A stretch of DNA of 33,297 nt, from positions 1 through 33,297 of the forward strand of contig JBHYFN010000040.1 in assembly GCA_051859505.1 (NCBI GenBank). Direction: 5' to 3'. Position numbers and translations under genes: made by a program. The notes under the pieces are model-generated. The model was not told the DNA's origin. It searched no databases and saw nothing but the letters and a program-made list of their open reading frames with translations. Source of the DNA: JAFIEN01 sp051859505 (GTDB taxonomy: Bacteria; Pseudomonadota; Alphaproteobacteria; Rhodobacterales; Rhodobacteraceae). This document shows positions 22,795 to 30,623 of this stretch, in pieces; the stretch's first letter is position 1, and each line of letters starts with the position of its first letter.

Positions 22795-24084
22795 TCAGCC
22801 GTCGCGCGCGTTGGTGTCGAGCTCTTCCTGGATCCGCTCAAGCGCCGAATCGAGGTCGAGGTCGTCGGTCATCACGGCCGCGATATATTGCACGGTCGAG
22901 TTGTACATCACGAAGGCGAACCGGTGCCCCTGCAGCGCAAAGGCCTGCGGCGTGTCGATGGCCGCCTGCGCCGCTCCGGCGGCAAAGACGTTCAGCGCCT
23001 CCGACACGCGGTCATCGGCACCGAAGTCCGTGTAGTCGATCCCCTCGGCCTGCAGACCGGCGTGAGCGGGGATGGCGAAGGTCATGCCGTACCATTCCCG
23101 CGCGATATCGGTCGAGCCAAGCCAGGCGATCAGCTTGGCGGCTTCCTCGGCATTGTCGGAATGGTTGAAGGCGACAAAGCCCGACCCGCCCGGCATCACG
23201 CCGCAGCCGGCGGGGCCGCAGGGCACCGGCACGACGGCCCAGTCGAACCGGTCGCCGACCGTGCGCATCACGCTGCCCACGTTCCAGGACCCGGCCATGT
23301 GGAACGGCACCTCGCCCACGGCGAACATGTCGTTGCCGTTGGCATAGGCCGCGCCCGAAACGGCCGGCCAGATGTCGGGCGGCATGAGCCCCTCGGCATG
23401 CCAGGCGATCATCCGCTCGGCGAATTCACGGTAGCCGTCATCGACGATGAAGTTGCCATCCTCGTCGAAATAGGCCGCGCCATAGGACATCGCGGGGCCG
23501 GCCATGCGGTGGCCCGAGCGGTCCATCACCATGCCGGCATAGGCGCCGGTCGCCTCCATCACCGCGCGGGTGGCATCGGCCCAGTCGTCCCAGGTGGCAC
23601 CCGGTTCGGGCAGATCGACGCCTGCATCCTCGAACATGGTCAGGTTGACGAAGGGGCCGGTCACGGTCAGTTCGGAATGGAACCCGTAGATACCGTCGGG
23701 CTTGCCCGCCCGGTACCACGGCAGGATCGCGCCGTAATTGGCTTCCCAGTCGGCGGCGTCGACATAGGGCGTGAGGTCCACATAATGCGGGTTCAGCCCG
23801 CCCAGATCGGTGACCAGCGCCATGTCGGGGCCGACGCCGGCTTCGAGCTGGCCCTTCAGCTGGTCGCGGATGATGTTGTAGCCCACGATGTTCAGCGTCA
23901 CGTTCACATCGGGCTCGATTTCCTTGTAACGCTCGAGCAGAACCGCGAGAGCTGCGGCCTGGTTGTCGTTCTCGCTCATCATCAGGGTAAGTTCGGCCGA
24001 CTGCGCTGCGCTCGCCGCCAGAAGCGCGGCGATGGAAACGGCAGCCGTCTTGCCCAGCCGCGCCGGGTTGCGAAGTACCTTCAT
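22795..24084 (-). CDS. Carbohydrate ABC transporter, periplasmic binding protein (family 1)
   Basis: Extracytoplasmic receptor for the CUT1 importer, 429 residues. It has a Sec signal peptide (residues 1 to about 30: basic start, then TAAVSIAALLAASAAQSA). The family 1 fold follows: LTLMMSENDNQAAALAVLLE, GQLEAGVGPDMALVTDLGGL, TWDDWADATRAVMEATG, and FAVGEVPFHMAGSWNVGSVM, the 'G.AAM.I.GSW' hinge motif of this family. The start is ATG 24084 behind GGAGG (TGGAGGATAAAAG). It is first in the minus-strand operon ending with uxuA, facing a GntR regulator. The operon content suggests a hexuronate-containing or related glycoside ligand; the sequence alone does not show it. Confidence 0.88.
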   Translation of the reverse strand: MKVLRNPARLGKTAAVSIAALLAASAAQSAELTLMMSENDNQAAALAVLLERYKEIEPDVNVTLNIVGYNIIRDQLKGQLEAGVGPDMALVTDLGGLNPHYVDLTPYVDAADWEANYGAILPWYRAGKPDGIYGFHSELTVTGPFVNLTMFEDAGVDLPEPGATWDDWADATRAVMEATGAYAGMVMDRSGHRMAGPAMSYGAAYFDEDGNFIVDDGYREFAERMIAWHAEGLMPPDIWPAVSGAAYANGNDMFAVGEVPFHMAGSWNVGSVMRTVGDRFDWAVVPVPCGPAGCGVMPGGSGFVAFNHSDNAEEAAKLIAWLGSTDIAREWYGMTFAIPAHAGLQAEGIDYTDFGADDRVSEALNVFAAGAAQAAIDTPQAFALQGHRFAFVMYNSTVQYIAAVMTDDLDLDSALERIQEELDTNARDG

Positions 24085-24180
24085 CTTTTATCCTCCATCG
24101 GGCCTGTCCCGGCCCTCTCCCTATTGGCCGCCCGTTGGTGCAGGGGGGCCGCCCCATGCCTTGCCCGGGTCGCCCGATCA

Positions 24181-24228
24181 GAATTGACGGCAGCGGGGAC
24201 AGGTGTCAAACAGTTTCTAGTCATACTA
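24181..24228 (-). promoter_or_regulatory. Candidate promoter and GntR-type operator of the uxuA operon
   Basis: Read on the minus strand, TTGACA (24209-24204) is a perfect -35 box with CAATTC (24186-24181) 17 bases on as a weak -10. Just upstream lies the short dyad TAGT-CAT-ACTA (24218-24228), within TGGTAGTATGACTAG on that strand, which fits the TxGT-type half-sites of GntR/FadR-family regulators. The GntR gene begins 118 bases away on the other strand. Regulation by that protein is inferred. Confidence 0.45.
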
Positions 24229-24345
24229 CCATTTCAGCTCGAGCGGACTCCCGGTGACCCCCCGACTCATATCCCTGCAGGATCGGCCAGTCGCCAGTAT
24301 GGGTGGTTGGGTCGATGCCGGCCTTGCATACAAAGGTCAGCGATC

Positions 24346-25050
24346 ATGAAGACCGGGGAACTGTCCCTGCCGCCTTTCGGCCTGATGCCCGATGCCACGG
24401 CGGCGGCGCAGGTTCACCGCAATCTGCGCCATGCGATCCTCATGGGGCAGATCGCGCCCGGGACCCGGCTGTCCGAACAGTCGCTTTGCGACCAGATCGG
24501 GGTCAGCCGCCAGCCGGTGCGCGAGGCGCTGCTGCATCTGGCCGGCGAGGGGCTGGTCATCACCTATCCGCAGCGCGGTTCTGTCGTCACCCGGCTGGAT
24601 GCGGCGGCGATCCGCGCGGCGCAGATGGTGCGCGAAGGGGTCGAGGTCGAGGTGCTGCGCCGCCTCGCCGCCCATGCGCGCTTGCCCGACCTTGGCGCGG
24701 CGGCGAAGGAACTGGACCTGCAGAAGGCCCTGCTGGCCCATGCCGATCACGAGGGCTTTCAGGCCTCGGACGAACGATTCCACGCGGCCCTTGCCGAAGC
24801 GGCCGGCCTGCCCGATCTCTGGACCCATCTGGGCGGGGTGAAGCTGCATCTTGACCGCGTCCGTTTCCGCTGCCTGCGCGACCGCGCGAAGATGGCCGGG
24901 CTGCTGGCCGAACATGTCGCGGTTTTCGAGGCGGTGACGGCCGGTCGTCCCGATGCGGCCGAAGCGGCGCTGAGGGTGCATCTGCGGCGGGTGATCGAGG
25001 ATCTCGACATGCTTCTGCGCAGCATGCCCGAGATCATCGAGCCGGCCTGA
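24346..25050 (+). CDS. GntR-family transcriptional regulator, FCD (FadR-like) subfamily
   Basis: A 234-residue DNA-binding regulator. The N-terminal winged helix (about residues 22-80) shows HRNLRHAILMGQIAPGTRLS, then EQSLCDQIGVSRQPVREALL, then GLVITYPQRGSVV, the GntR signature. A C-terminal all-helical FCD effector domain follows, with FHAALAEAAGLPDLW, EHVAVFEAVTAGRPDAAEAA and metal or ligand His residues. Start ATG 24346 has AAAGG about ten bases ahead. It is divergent from the transport/uxuA operon and resembles UxuR/ExuR-type control of uronate genes in position and subfamily. The effector is probably a hexuronate or derivative. A weak GC hairpin follows the stop, without a T-run. Confidence 0.88.
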   Translation: MKTGELSLPPFGLMPDATAAAQVHRNLRHAILMGQIAPGTRLSEQSLCDQIGVSRQPVREALLHLAGEGLVITYPQRGSVVTRLDAAAIRAAQMVREGVEVEVLRRLAAHARLPDLGAAAKELDLQKALLAHADHEGFQASDERFHAALAEAAGLPDLWTHLGGVKLHLDRVRFRCLRDRAKMAGLLAEHVAVFEAVTAGRPDAAEAALRVHLRRVIEDLDMLLRSMPEIIEPA

Positions 25051-25056
25051 GGGGCT

Positions 25057-25200
25057 CGGACCCCTTCGCCGCGCGGGGCCAGGAAGGCTTCGGTCACCGC
25101 GTCGCGGAAACCCGTATCGCCGGACAGATCGCCAAAGACCGGGCGCAGCTTCGGCATCGCGCCCGCGAAGGCGCGCGCGTCGGGCAGGTGCCACGCCCCG
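25057..25200 (-). pseudogene. Fructuronate reductase/mannitol dehydrogenase C-terminal remnant
   Basis: A minus-strand frame reads AWHLPDARAFAGAMPKLRPV then FGDLSGDTGFRDAVTEAFLA. This resembles the C-terminal end of UxuB/mannitol dehydrogenase-family proteins ('PxVFGDLGxDPRFRxAVxxAL'). Nothing of the Rossmann domain remains. The 5' side runs straight into a uxaC start fragment in another frame, and the 3' side runs into the end of the GntR gene without a proper stop. I take it as what is left of a uxuB-type gene after a deletion. The call rests on about 45 residues. Confidence 0.5.
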
Positions 25201-25486
25201 GCCGGTCACCGCCAGTTGACGCCGGACCGGTTTCCGCCCCCTCGGCCCCGATGCCCAGCGCCTCGTAGCCGATCCCCTGCGACACCAGCACCCGCACGAC
25301 GTACTGGTCGGGCTGGATCAGAAGGACGACAGGATCGGCAAAGGGCGCGTCCCGGGCGAACCCTGCCGGGTCGCAATGGCCATGCGGACAGATCAGCGGC
25401 AGGTCCGCGACCTCGGCACAAAGCTCGCGCGCCAGGCGCCGCACGCCCGGATCGGCCGGGAAACGCGTATCGGGGTGCAACAGCAT
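25200..25486 (-). pseudogene. uxaC: Glucuronate isomerase N-terminal remnant
   Basis: From ATG 25486 the minus strand reads MLLHPDTRFPADPGVRRLAR, then DLPLICPHGHCDPAGFARDA, then LLIQPDQYVVRVLVSQGI. This is the start of uronate isomerase UxaC, including the metal-binding HGH and the 'D.YVxRML.SQG' block. Similarity stops after about 90 of roughly 470 residues (near GAEGAET), and the frame then becomes unrelated sequence and a uxuB-like tail. The start with its AGGG site is intact, so a short peptide may still be made, but no active isomerase. It lies 38 bases downstream of an intact Gfo/Idh gene and was probably once co-transcribed with it. Confidence 0.7.
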
Positions 25487-25524
25487 GGGGCGACCCTTCG
25501 CGCGGCCGGGTCGTCCGGTCGCCG

Positions 25525-26652
25525 TCAGGCCGGGGCAGGCCCGCTGCCGGTCAACTCTGTCATGGCCACAGTCCGACCCTCGGCGATCGACCTCTGGGCC
25601 GCAAGCCCCATCAGGACGGCCATCCGCCCGTCCTGAAGCGTCACCTCGGGCGCGGTCAATGTGCCACGGACCAGATCGGCGAACCTGCGGTGCTGGTAAT
25701 AGGTAGACCCGTTGTGATCCCCGGCCTCCAGAAGGTCGGGATCGACCGGGATTTCGCGCATGACCGGGCCCTTCGGGTGGCGCGGGCTCACGGTCAGAAG
25801 CGGCACCGGCGGATCGCCCAGACCTTCGGGCCAGAACCGCCCCGGCCCCGGCACCTGCGCCTCGACCTTGCCGCGCGGGCCGACGGCCGAGATCTCTTCC
25901 TGATAGCGGCTGCCCTCGGCGAACATGCACAGCTCCAGCATGGCCCGCGCGCCGGTGTCGAAATCGACGAGGACATAACCGTTGTCGAGGATATCGGGCA
26001 CCTCGCCGCCGTAGCTTTCGTCCAGATGGTTGGCATCCTGCCCGCCCGAGGCCATCACCCGTAGCGGCTCGGCCTGCAGGATCAGGCGCATCAGGTCGAA
26101 GAAATGGCAGCATTTCTCGACAAAGGTGCCCCCGGTATAGCGGTTGAAGCGGTTCCAGTCGCCGACCTTGCGCAGGAACGGAAAGCGATGTTCCCGGATG
26201 GTGAGCATCCGCACCCCGCCGGTTTCGGCCTGCCCGCAGTCCAGAAGGGCCGCGATGGGGGGCATGTAGCGGTATTCCATCGCCACCCAGACCGGCGCGG
26301 GATAGTCAGCGATCAGCGCCGCGACCGCATCGGCCTGCGCGAGGTCGGTGAAGAGCGGCTTTTCGACCAGGATCGGCAGGGGGCGGGTGCGGGCGATTTC
26401 CTCAAGCTGCTCGACATGCCGGAAGTTCGGGCTGGCGATCACGAGGGCGTCGAGCGAGGGGTGGTCCAGCAGTTCCGCAAGGCCGGGGGCCATCGCCGCC
26501 TCGGGCACCAGCGCGCGGGCGGCGGCGGCCATCGCGGGGTCGGGCTCGAGGATCGCGGTGACCCGGACATCCTCCAGCAGCGCGATGTTGCGCAGATGCT
26601 CCTGCCCCATCATGCCGCAGCCGATGATCCCGTAGTGCAGCTTGCGCGCCAT
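25525..26652 (-). CDS. Gfo/Idh/MocA-family oxidoreductase
   Basis: A 375-residue NAD(P)-dependent dehydrogenase. The nucleotide motif is YGIIGCGMMGQEHLRNIALL (residues 7-26), the EKP motif is PILVEKPLFTDLAQAD, and the active-site region is GGTFVEKCCHFFDLMRLIL with the family His. VAMEYRYMPPIAALL is typical of inositol or sugar-acid dehydrogenase-like members. I chose ATG 26652 (AGAGG six bases upstream); the open frame to 26775 includes a separate short frame. The gene stands upstream of the uxaC/uxuB scar, so it belonged to the same uronate-type locus. It is the fifth Gfo/Idh gene in about 16 kb. Confidence 0.85.
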   Translation of the reverse strand: MARKLHYGIIGCGMMGQEHLRNIALLEDVRVTAILEPDPAMAAAARALVPEAAMAPGLAELLDHPSLDALVIASPNFRHVEQLEEIARTRPLPILVEKPLFTDLAQADAVAALIADYPAPVWVAMEYRYMPPIAALLDCGQAETGGVRMLTIREHRFPFLRKVGDWNRFNRYTGGTFVEKCCHFFDLMRLILQAEPLRVMASGGQDANHLDESYGGEVPDILDNGYVLVDFDTGARAMLELCMFAEGSRYQEEISAVGPRGKVEAQVPGPGRFWPEGLGDPPVPLLTVSPRHPKGPVMREIPVDPDLLEAGDHNGSTYYQHRRFADLVRGTLTAPEVTLQDGRMAVLMGLAAQRSIAEGRTVAMTELTGSGPAPA

Positions 26653-26717
26653 CACGGCCTCTGTCCCTTGCGCGCGCCCGCCGGTTCGGCGGCGGAGTGG
26701 GTGTCGCCTTCGGTCAT
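26652..26717 (-). CDS. Short upstream reading frame, 21 codons
   Basis: ATG 26717 (AGGA about six bases upstream) to a TGA that overlaps the Gfo/Idh start by one base (TGATG). The peptide MTEGDTHSAAEPAGARKGQR plus one Pro is hydrophilic and resembles nothing I know. It may be a coupling leader for the oxidoreductase, or the end of a gene trimmed by deletion. There is no evidence that the product itself matters. Confidence 0.25.
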   Translation of the reverse strand: MTEGDTHSAAEPAGARKGQRP

Positions 26718-26850
26718 GATCTGTCCTGCCTGCCTTGCGGCACGGGGTTGCGCCGTTGCCCTGTGCAGAGGACACTGCTAGCAGGTTGCGGTGTCAAGCG
26801 GCCAATGCGCCCCGCTACCCACGCCGGGCAGCCGCAGAAGGAGGCGGGAA
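26718..26850. promoter_or_regulatory. Divergent intergenic region with a palindrome
   Basis: This separates the minus-strand Gfo/Idh gene from the plus-strand monooxygenase. It holds a perfect 10-bp palindrome CTGCTAGCAG (26775-26784) and, near the right end, the strong ribosome site AAGGAGG of the monooxygenase. TTGCCC with a TAG-type box 17 bases on is a weak promoter match. The palindrome is a candidate operator for an unknown regulator. Confidence 0.35.
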
Positions 26851-28005
26851 ATGAGCGTCGTTCCAATAACATCGGCCGGGACCGATGCGGTCGAGGTGGC
26901 GTGGTTCGCGGCACTCTGCTCGGACGACTACCGGTTCCTCGGGGTACCGGACGGCGATCTGCGGTCATCCTTCGCCCATTGCTCGGCCATCGTGCGGACC
27001 GCCGAAGAGCAGGGCTTTCGCAACATCCTCTGCCCCTCTTCCTATCAGGTCGGGCAGGACACGCTGAGCTTTGTCGCCGGCTGCGCGCCGCTGACCTCGA
27101 AGATCAACATGCTGGCCGCCGTCCGCTGCGGCGAGATGCAGCCGATCATGCTGGCCCGCACCATCGCCACGCTGGACCACATGCTCGAGGGGCGGTTGAC
27201 GGTCAACATCATCTCGTCCGACTTTCCCGGCGAGACGGCCGACAGCGCCTTTCGCTATCGGCGCTCGCGCGAGGTGGTCGAGATTCTCAAGCAGGCCTGG
27301 ACGCGGGACGAGATCGACTACGAGGGGCAGATCTACCGCTTCTCGGGCCTGACCACCGACCCGGCCCGCCCCTATCAGACCGGCGGACCGCTTCTGTACT
27401 TCGGCGGCTATTCCCCCGACGCGCTGGAACTCTGCGGCCAGCATTGCGACGTCTACCTCATGTGGCCCGAACGGGTCGAGGATCTGGAAGGCCGGATGAG
27501 GGCGGTGAACGCGGTGGCCGAGCGGTATGGCCGCACGCTCGACTATGGATTGCGGGTCCATGTCATCGTGCGCGATACCGAGGCCGAGGCGCGCGACTAT
27601 GCCGAGCATCTCGTCTCAAGGCTCGATGCGGCGCGCGGGGCCGAGATCCGCGAACGCGCGCTCGATGCGGGCTCGCTCGGTGTCAGCCATCAGGCCCGAG
27701 GCCGCGAGATCGCTGATGACGCGGGCTATCTCGAACCGCATCTGTGGACCGGGATCGGCCGCGCGCGGTCGGGTTGCGGGGCGGCGCTGGTGGGATCGAC
27801 CGATCAGGTGATGGGCAAGCTCGAGACCTATCGCAAGATGGGGATGCGCGCCTTCATCCTGTCGGGCTATCCCCATCTTGACGAGGCGCGGCATTTCGGG
27901 GCCCGGGTGATGCCCCATCTGAAGACTTGCTCGCTGCCGCAGGTCTATGGCCGGGTGCCCGACGGCCTGCCGGCAACCCCGCTGGGTGCGGGGGTCCGCC
28001 GGTGA
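26851..28005 (+). CDS. LLM-class flavin-dependent monooxygenase (SsuD-like)
   Basis: A 384-residue luciferase-like TIM-barrel enzyme. It should use reduced FMN and oxygen to oxidise a small organic compound in the cytoplasm; relatives split alkanesulfonates or oxidise other sulfur compounds. Family pattern: AEEQGFRNILCPSSY, KINMLAAVRCGEMQPIMLAR, IATLDHMLEGRLTVNIISSD followed by FPGE (the 'GR...N.V.G' flavin site), then RRSREVVEILKQAW, GGPLLYFGGYSPDALEL and GLRVHVIVRDTEAEA. ATG 26851 has AAGGAGG seven bases ahead; the open frame to 26791 is not needed. No flavin reductase or sulfonate transporter is adjacent, so the substrate is open. It stands alone between the uronate scar and phage debris. 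Confidence 0.85.
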   Translation: MSVVPITSAGTDAVEVAWFAALCSDDYRFLGVPDGDLRSSFAHCSAIVRTAEEQGFRNILCPSSYQVGQDTLSFVAGCAPLTSKINMLAAVRCGEMQPIMLARTIATLDHMLEGRLTVNIISSDFPGETADSAFRYRRSREVVEILKQAWTRDEIDYEGQIYRFSGLTTDPARPYQTGGPLLYFGGYSPDALELCGQHCDVYLMWPERVEDLEGRMRAVNAVAERYGRTLDYGLRVHVIVRDTEAEARDYAEHLVSRLDAARGAEIRERALDAGSLGVSHQARGREIADDAGYLEPHLWTGIGRARSGCGAALVGSTDQVMGKLETYRKMGMRAFILSGYPHLDEARHFGARVMPHLKTCSLPQVYGRVPDGLPATPLGAGVRR

Positions 28006-28020
28006 TCGTGCAGGGCCGCG

Positions 28021-28227
28021 CGGAAGCAGGTGGCTGAACGCCTCAACACGATCAAGCAGCGCAGCTCGGGTCTCGAACAGGACATGAAGGATGTGAAGCC
28101 GGTGGCGCAGATGATCACCGGCTGAAAGTTCATGGCGATGGGCGCGCTGGGGCTGATGGGCCTCCTCGGGGGTGCGATCGTGACCTTGCCGAAATGGATC
28201 GGCATCACGCTTCCCGGCGCCGGCTGA
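28021..28227 (+). pseudogene. Phage-type membrane protein remnant (DUF1515-like)
   Basis: One frame reads VAERLNTIKQRSSGLEQDMK and VKPVAQMITG, then an in-frame TGA at 28123-28125, then KFMAMGALGLMGLLGGAIVT to TGA at 28225-28227. The 'KPVxxMITxWK.MGMGALG' pattern is that of small membrane proteins next to lysis genes in rhodobacteral phages and gene transfer-like clusters; the TGA replaces the expected Trp codon (TGG). The N-terminal half is also missing. One membrane segment remains. Confidence 0.5.
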
Positions 28228-28255
28228 GCCATCTGCACCGAGGAACGACCACACG

Positions 28256-28280
28256 GGCCCGCCCCCCAGGCGGGCCTTTT
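28256..28280 (+). terminator. Rho-independent terminator
   Basis: GGCCCGCC (28256-28263), loop CCCCA, GGCGGGCC (28269-28276), then TTTT. A perfect 8-bp GC stem with a T-run, just after the phage membrane-protein remnant. It probably also ends transcripts from the monooxygenase gene. Confidence 0.8.
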
Positions 28281-28296
28281 GCATTGGAGGCACCCC

Positions 28297-28540
28297 ATGA
28301 GCATCCGCGACCTGCAGATGCCGCGTGCCAGCACCAACTACTATGCCGGCGCCATCGACGGTGATGCCGGACCCTGACCCGGCGCGGCGTCGGGATCGTC
28401 CAGAGGAACGGCGGTGAGCGGTTCCGGCACTGGGCCGGCTGGCCGGAGGCGCGCCGCCTCGTCGCGGCCGGGCAGGCGATCCTCGGGGCACAAGGCTTCC
28501 CCGTCGGCCCGATCGACGGCTGGGCCGGGCGAGCGCTTCT
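28297..28540 (+). pseudogene. Phage endolysin/peptidoglycan-binding remnant, frameshifted
   Basis: After GGAGG, ATG 28297 reads SIRDLQMPRASTNYYAGAID then GDAGP and a premature TGA. Shifting frame at that point continues the protein: LTRRGVGIVQRNGGERFRHW, AGWPEARRLVAAGQAIL, GAQGFPVGPIDGWAG. The repeated 'xYxGxxDGxxGPxT' and 'GFPVGPIDGWAG' units are peptidoglycan-binding repeats as found in phage N-acetylmuramidases. A single lost base explains the break. The tail fades into the 3' end of the opposing glycosidase gene. Confidence 0.55.
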
Positions 28541-28551
28541 GACAGCCGGTG

Positions 28552-30616
28552 TCAATCCGTTCCCGCAATCCTGGCCACCAGCGCCGCGCGCCCCTTGCGC
28601 ACCATCACCGGGGGCTGGCCCAGCGGTGCCGGGATCGTCACCCGCTGCCCGCCCGCATGTTCGCCGCCCGTATAGGGATGCACCCAGTCGGCGCCTGCGG
28701 GCAACCAGACCTCGCGCGCATCCGCCCCTTCCTCGAGCATCGGTGCCACAAGGATGTCGGGACCGAAAAGATAGGCATGGCTCTCTGCCGCGGCCTGCGG
28801 ATCGTCGGGAAAGTCAAAGGACAGCGGCCGCATCACAGGATCGCCGGTGTCGTGATAGCTGCGCATCTGCTCCATGATATAGGGCCGCAGCCGTTCGCGC
28901 AGATGCAGGAGGGGAATCAGCTTGCCCTCGACCTCCGCGCCGTAGGACCAGACCTCGTTCGCGCCGCCGGTATCGGTGAAGACGCGGAACAATTCGCGGC
29001 CATAGCTGGGTTGTTCGCCCTGCCCCGCCACCGGCACATCCTCGGGGATGCGAACGCCGTGCAGGCGGCAGATCGGGGTGAAGACGCCAAATTCGAACCA
29101 GCGCACCAGAAGTTCGCGGAAGCTTGGGTCATGGGCATGGCCGTCGTAGAAGCCGCCGATATCCTGCGTCCACCAGCCGATGCCCGACATGCCGGCATGG
29201 ACGCCCGCCGCGATCTGTGCGCGGTAATCTTCCCATGTCGACCAGACATCGCCCGACCACAGGATCACCGGCCCGCGCTGCCCGCCCGCCCAGGTCGACC
29301 GCGCCAGAAGGACGCCGTTCACCCCCTCCTCGACCAGGCCCTGCGCATAGCGTTCCGCATGAAGGCGGGGGAAAGCCGACAGCATCTCGGCCCCGTTGCC
29401 CAGATGGGTGCGGACATGTTCGGGATGGGCGGGGCGCATCTCGGGCTCGCAGGCATCCAGCCAGAAGTTGCGGATGCCGCGCTTGACGTAATTGTCGCGC
29501 ACAAGCTGCCAGTGAAACTCGCGCGCCTCGGGGTTGAACGGGTCGTAATAGGTCAGGAAATGGATGCCGTAGGGGTCCTTGTCGGGGAACTGGATCACCA
29601 CCGGCACGCCGCGTTCTGTGCGCAGCAGCAGGCCCCGATCGCGCATGGTCTGGTAATGGTCCGAATTGGCCGCGACCGTGGGCCAGATCGAGACCATCGT
29701 CTCGATCCCCATGGCGTCAAGCTCGGCCACCAGCCCTTCGGGGTCGGGCCAGTCCTTCGGATCGAACTGCCATTCGCCCTGCCGCGTCCAGGCGAAAAAG
29801 TCGATCACGATGCAGGATAGGGGCAACCCGCGCGCCTTGTAGTCGCGCGCGACTGACAGAAGCTCCTCCTGCGTGCGGTAGCGCAGCTTGCACTGCCAGA
29901 AACCCGAGGCCCAGTCGGGCAGCATCGGCGGGGATATAGGCGCGCACCGCATCGCGCGGGGTCGGCCCGGCTGTCACCCAGTAGTCAAGGCCGGGCGTGG
30001 CCTGCGCCGTCCAGCGGGTGAGGTTCCTTGCGAATTCCGCCCGGCCGGCGGCGGGGTTGTTCCACAGGAAGCCATAGCCGCGGGACGAGACGACGAAGGG
30101 CACGACGACGACCGTGTTCTGCTGGATCAGCGTGTTGGTCGTGCCCTTGAGGTCGATCTGCCCGTGCTGTGGCTGGCCAAGGCCCCAGAGGCGTTCGCCG
30201 TCATGGGCCTTGAACGTCGCCTCAAGCTGAAAGGAGTTGGCGGCGATGGTCCTGTAATTGCGGGGGCTGGGGCCGGCGAAATGGGGGCGGGTCTCTGACA
30301 GAAGCTCCTCGCCGGTCACCGCGTCCAGAAACCGGATCACGGGTTCCTTTGGAACATCCGCGCCATAGCGCAGCTGCAGGCGCGCTTCGGCGATCAGGCG
30401 GCCCTGCCGGATGGTGGACCTTTGCGGGCCAATCACGATCTCGGGCGGCGCCGTCACCGGCTTGTCGAGCAGGGCCGAGACATGGGGCTCGATCACCCCT
30501 GCGCCGGGGGCAGCGCGCAGGCGCAGCGCGTTGTCGCCCCAGGGCTCGATCCGGATCGTCTCGCCGCCGAAGCGGATCACAAGGGCGTCGCCCTCGGCGG
30601 TGAAGGTCGTCGTCAT
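28552..30616 (-). pseudogene. GH31 alpha-glycosidase, broken by a small deletion/frameshift
   Basis: Family 31 enzymes release alpha-linked glucose or xylose. The N-terminal part (ATG 30616 to about 29936) has the beta-sandwich with RLWGLGQPQHGQIDLKGTTN and VVPFVVSSRGYGFLWNNPAA, ending GPTPRDAVRAY. The C-terminal part continues in another frame from about 29933: PMLPDWASGFWQCKLRYRTQ, CIVIDFFAWTRQGEWQFDPK, NFWLDACEPEMRP (nucleophile Asp), VILWSGDVWSTWEDY (acid/base Asp) and MRPLSFDFPDD, to the TGA at 28552. Between RAY and PMLPDW the family normally has about seven more residues, so a short deletion of a length not divisible by three is likelier than one misread base. No signal peptide, so it was cytosolic. 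It is the last gene of the Rbs-type operon, eight bases after an SDR gene. Confidence 0.8.
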
Positions 30617-30623
30617 GCTGCTC

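Noticed and set aside
22747..24345. N-terminal extension of the GntR frame back to 22747
   Set aside because: It is antisense to the binding-protein gene; the GntR domain begins right after ATG 24346, which has its own ribosome site.
25050..25066. AGGGG-CTCGGA-CCCCT as the GntR terminator
   Set aside because: The stem is only five pairs and no T-run follows, too weak to call.
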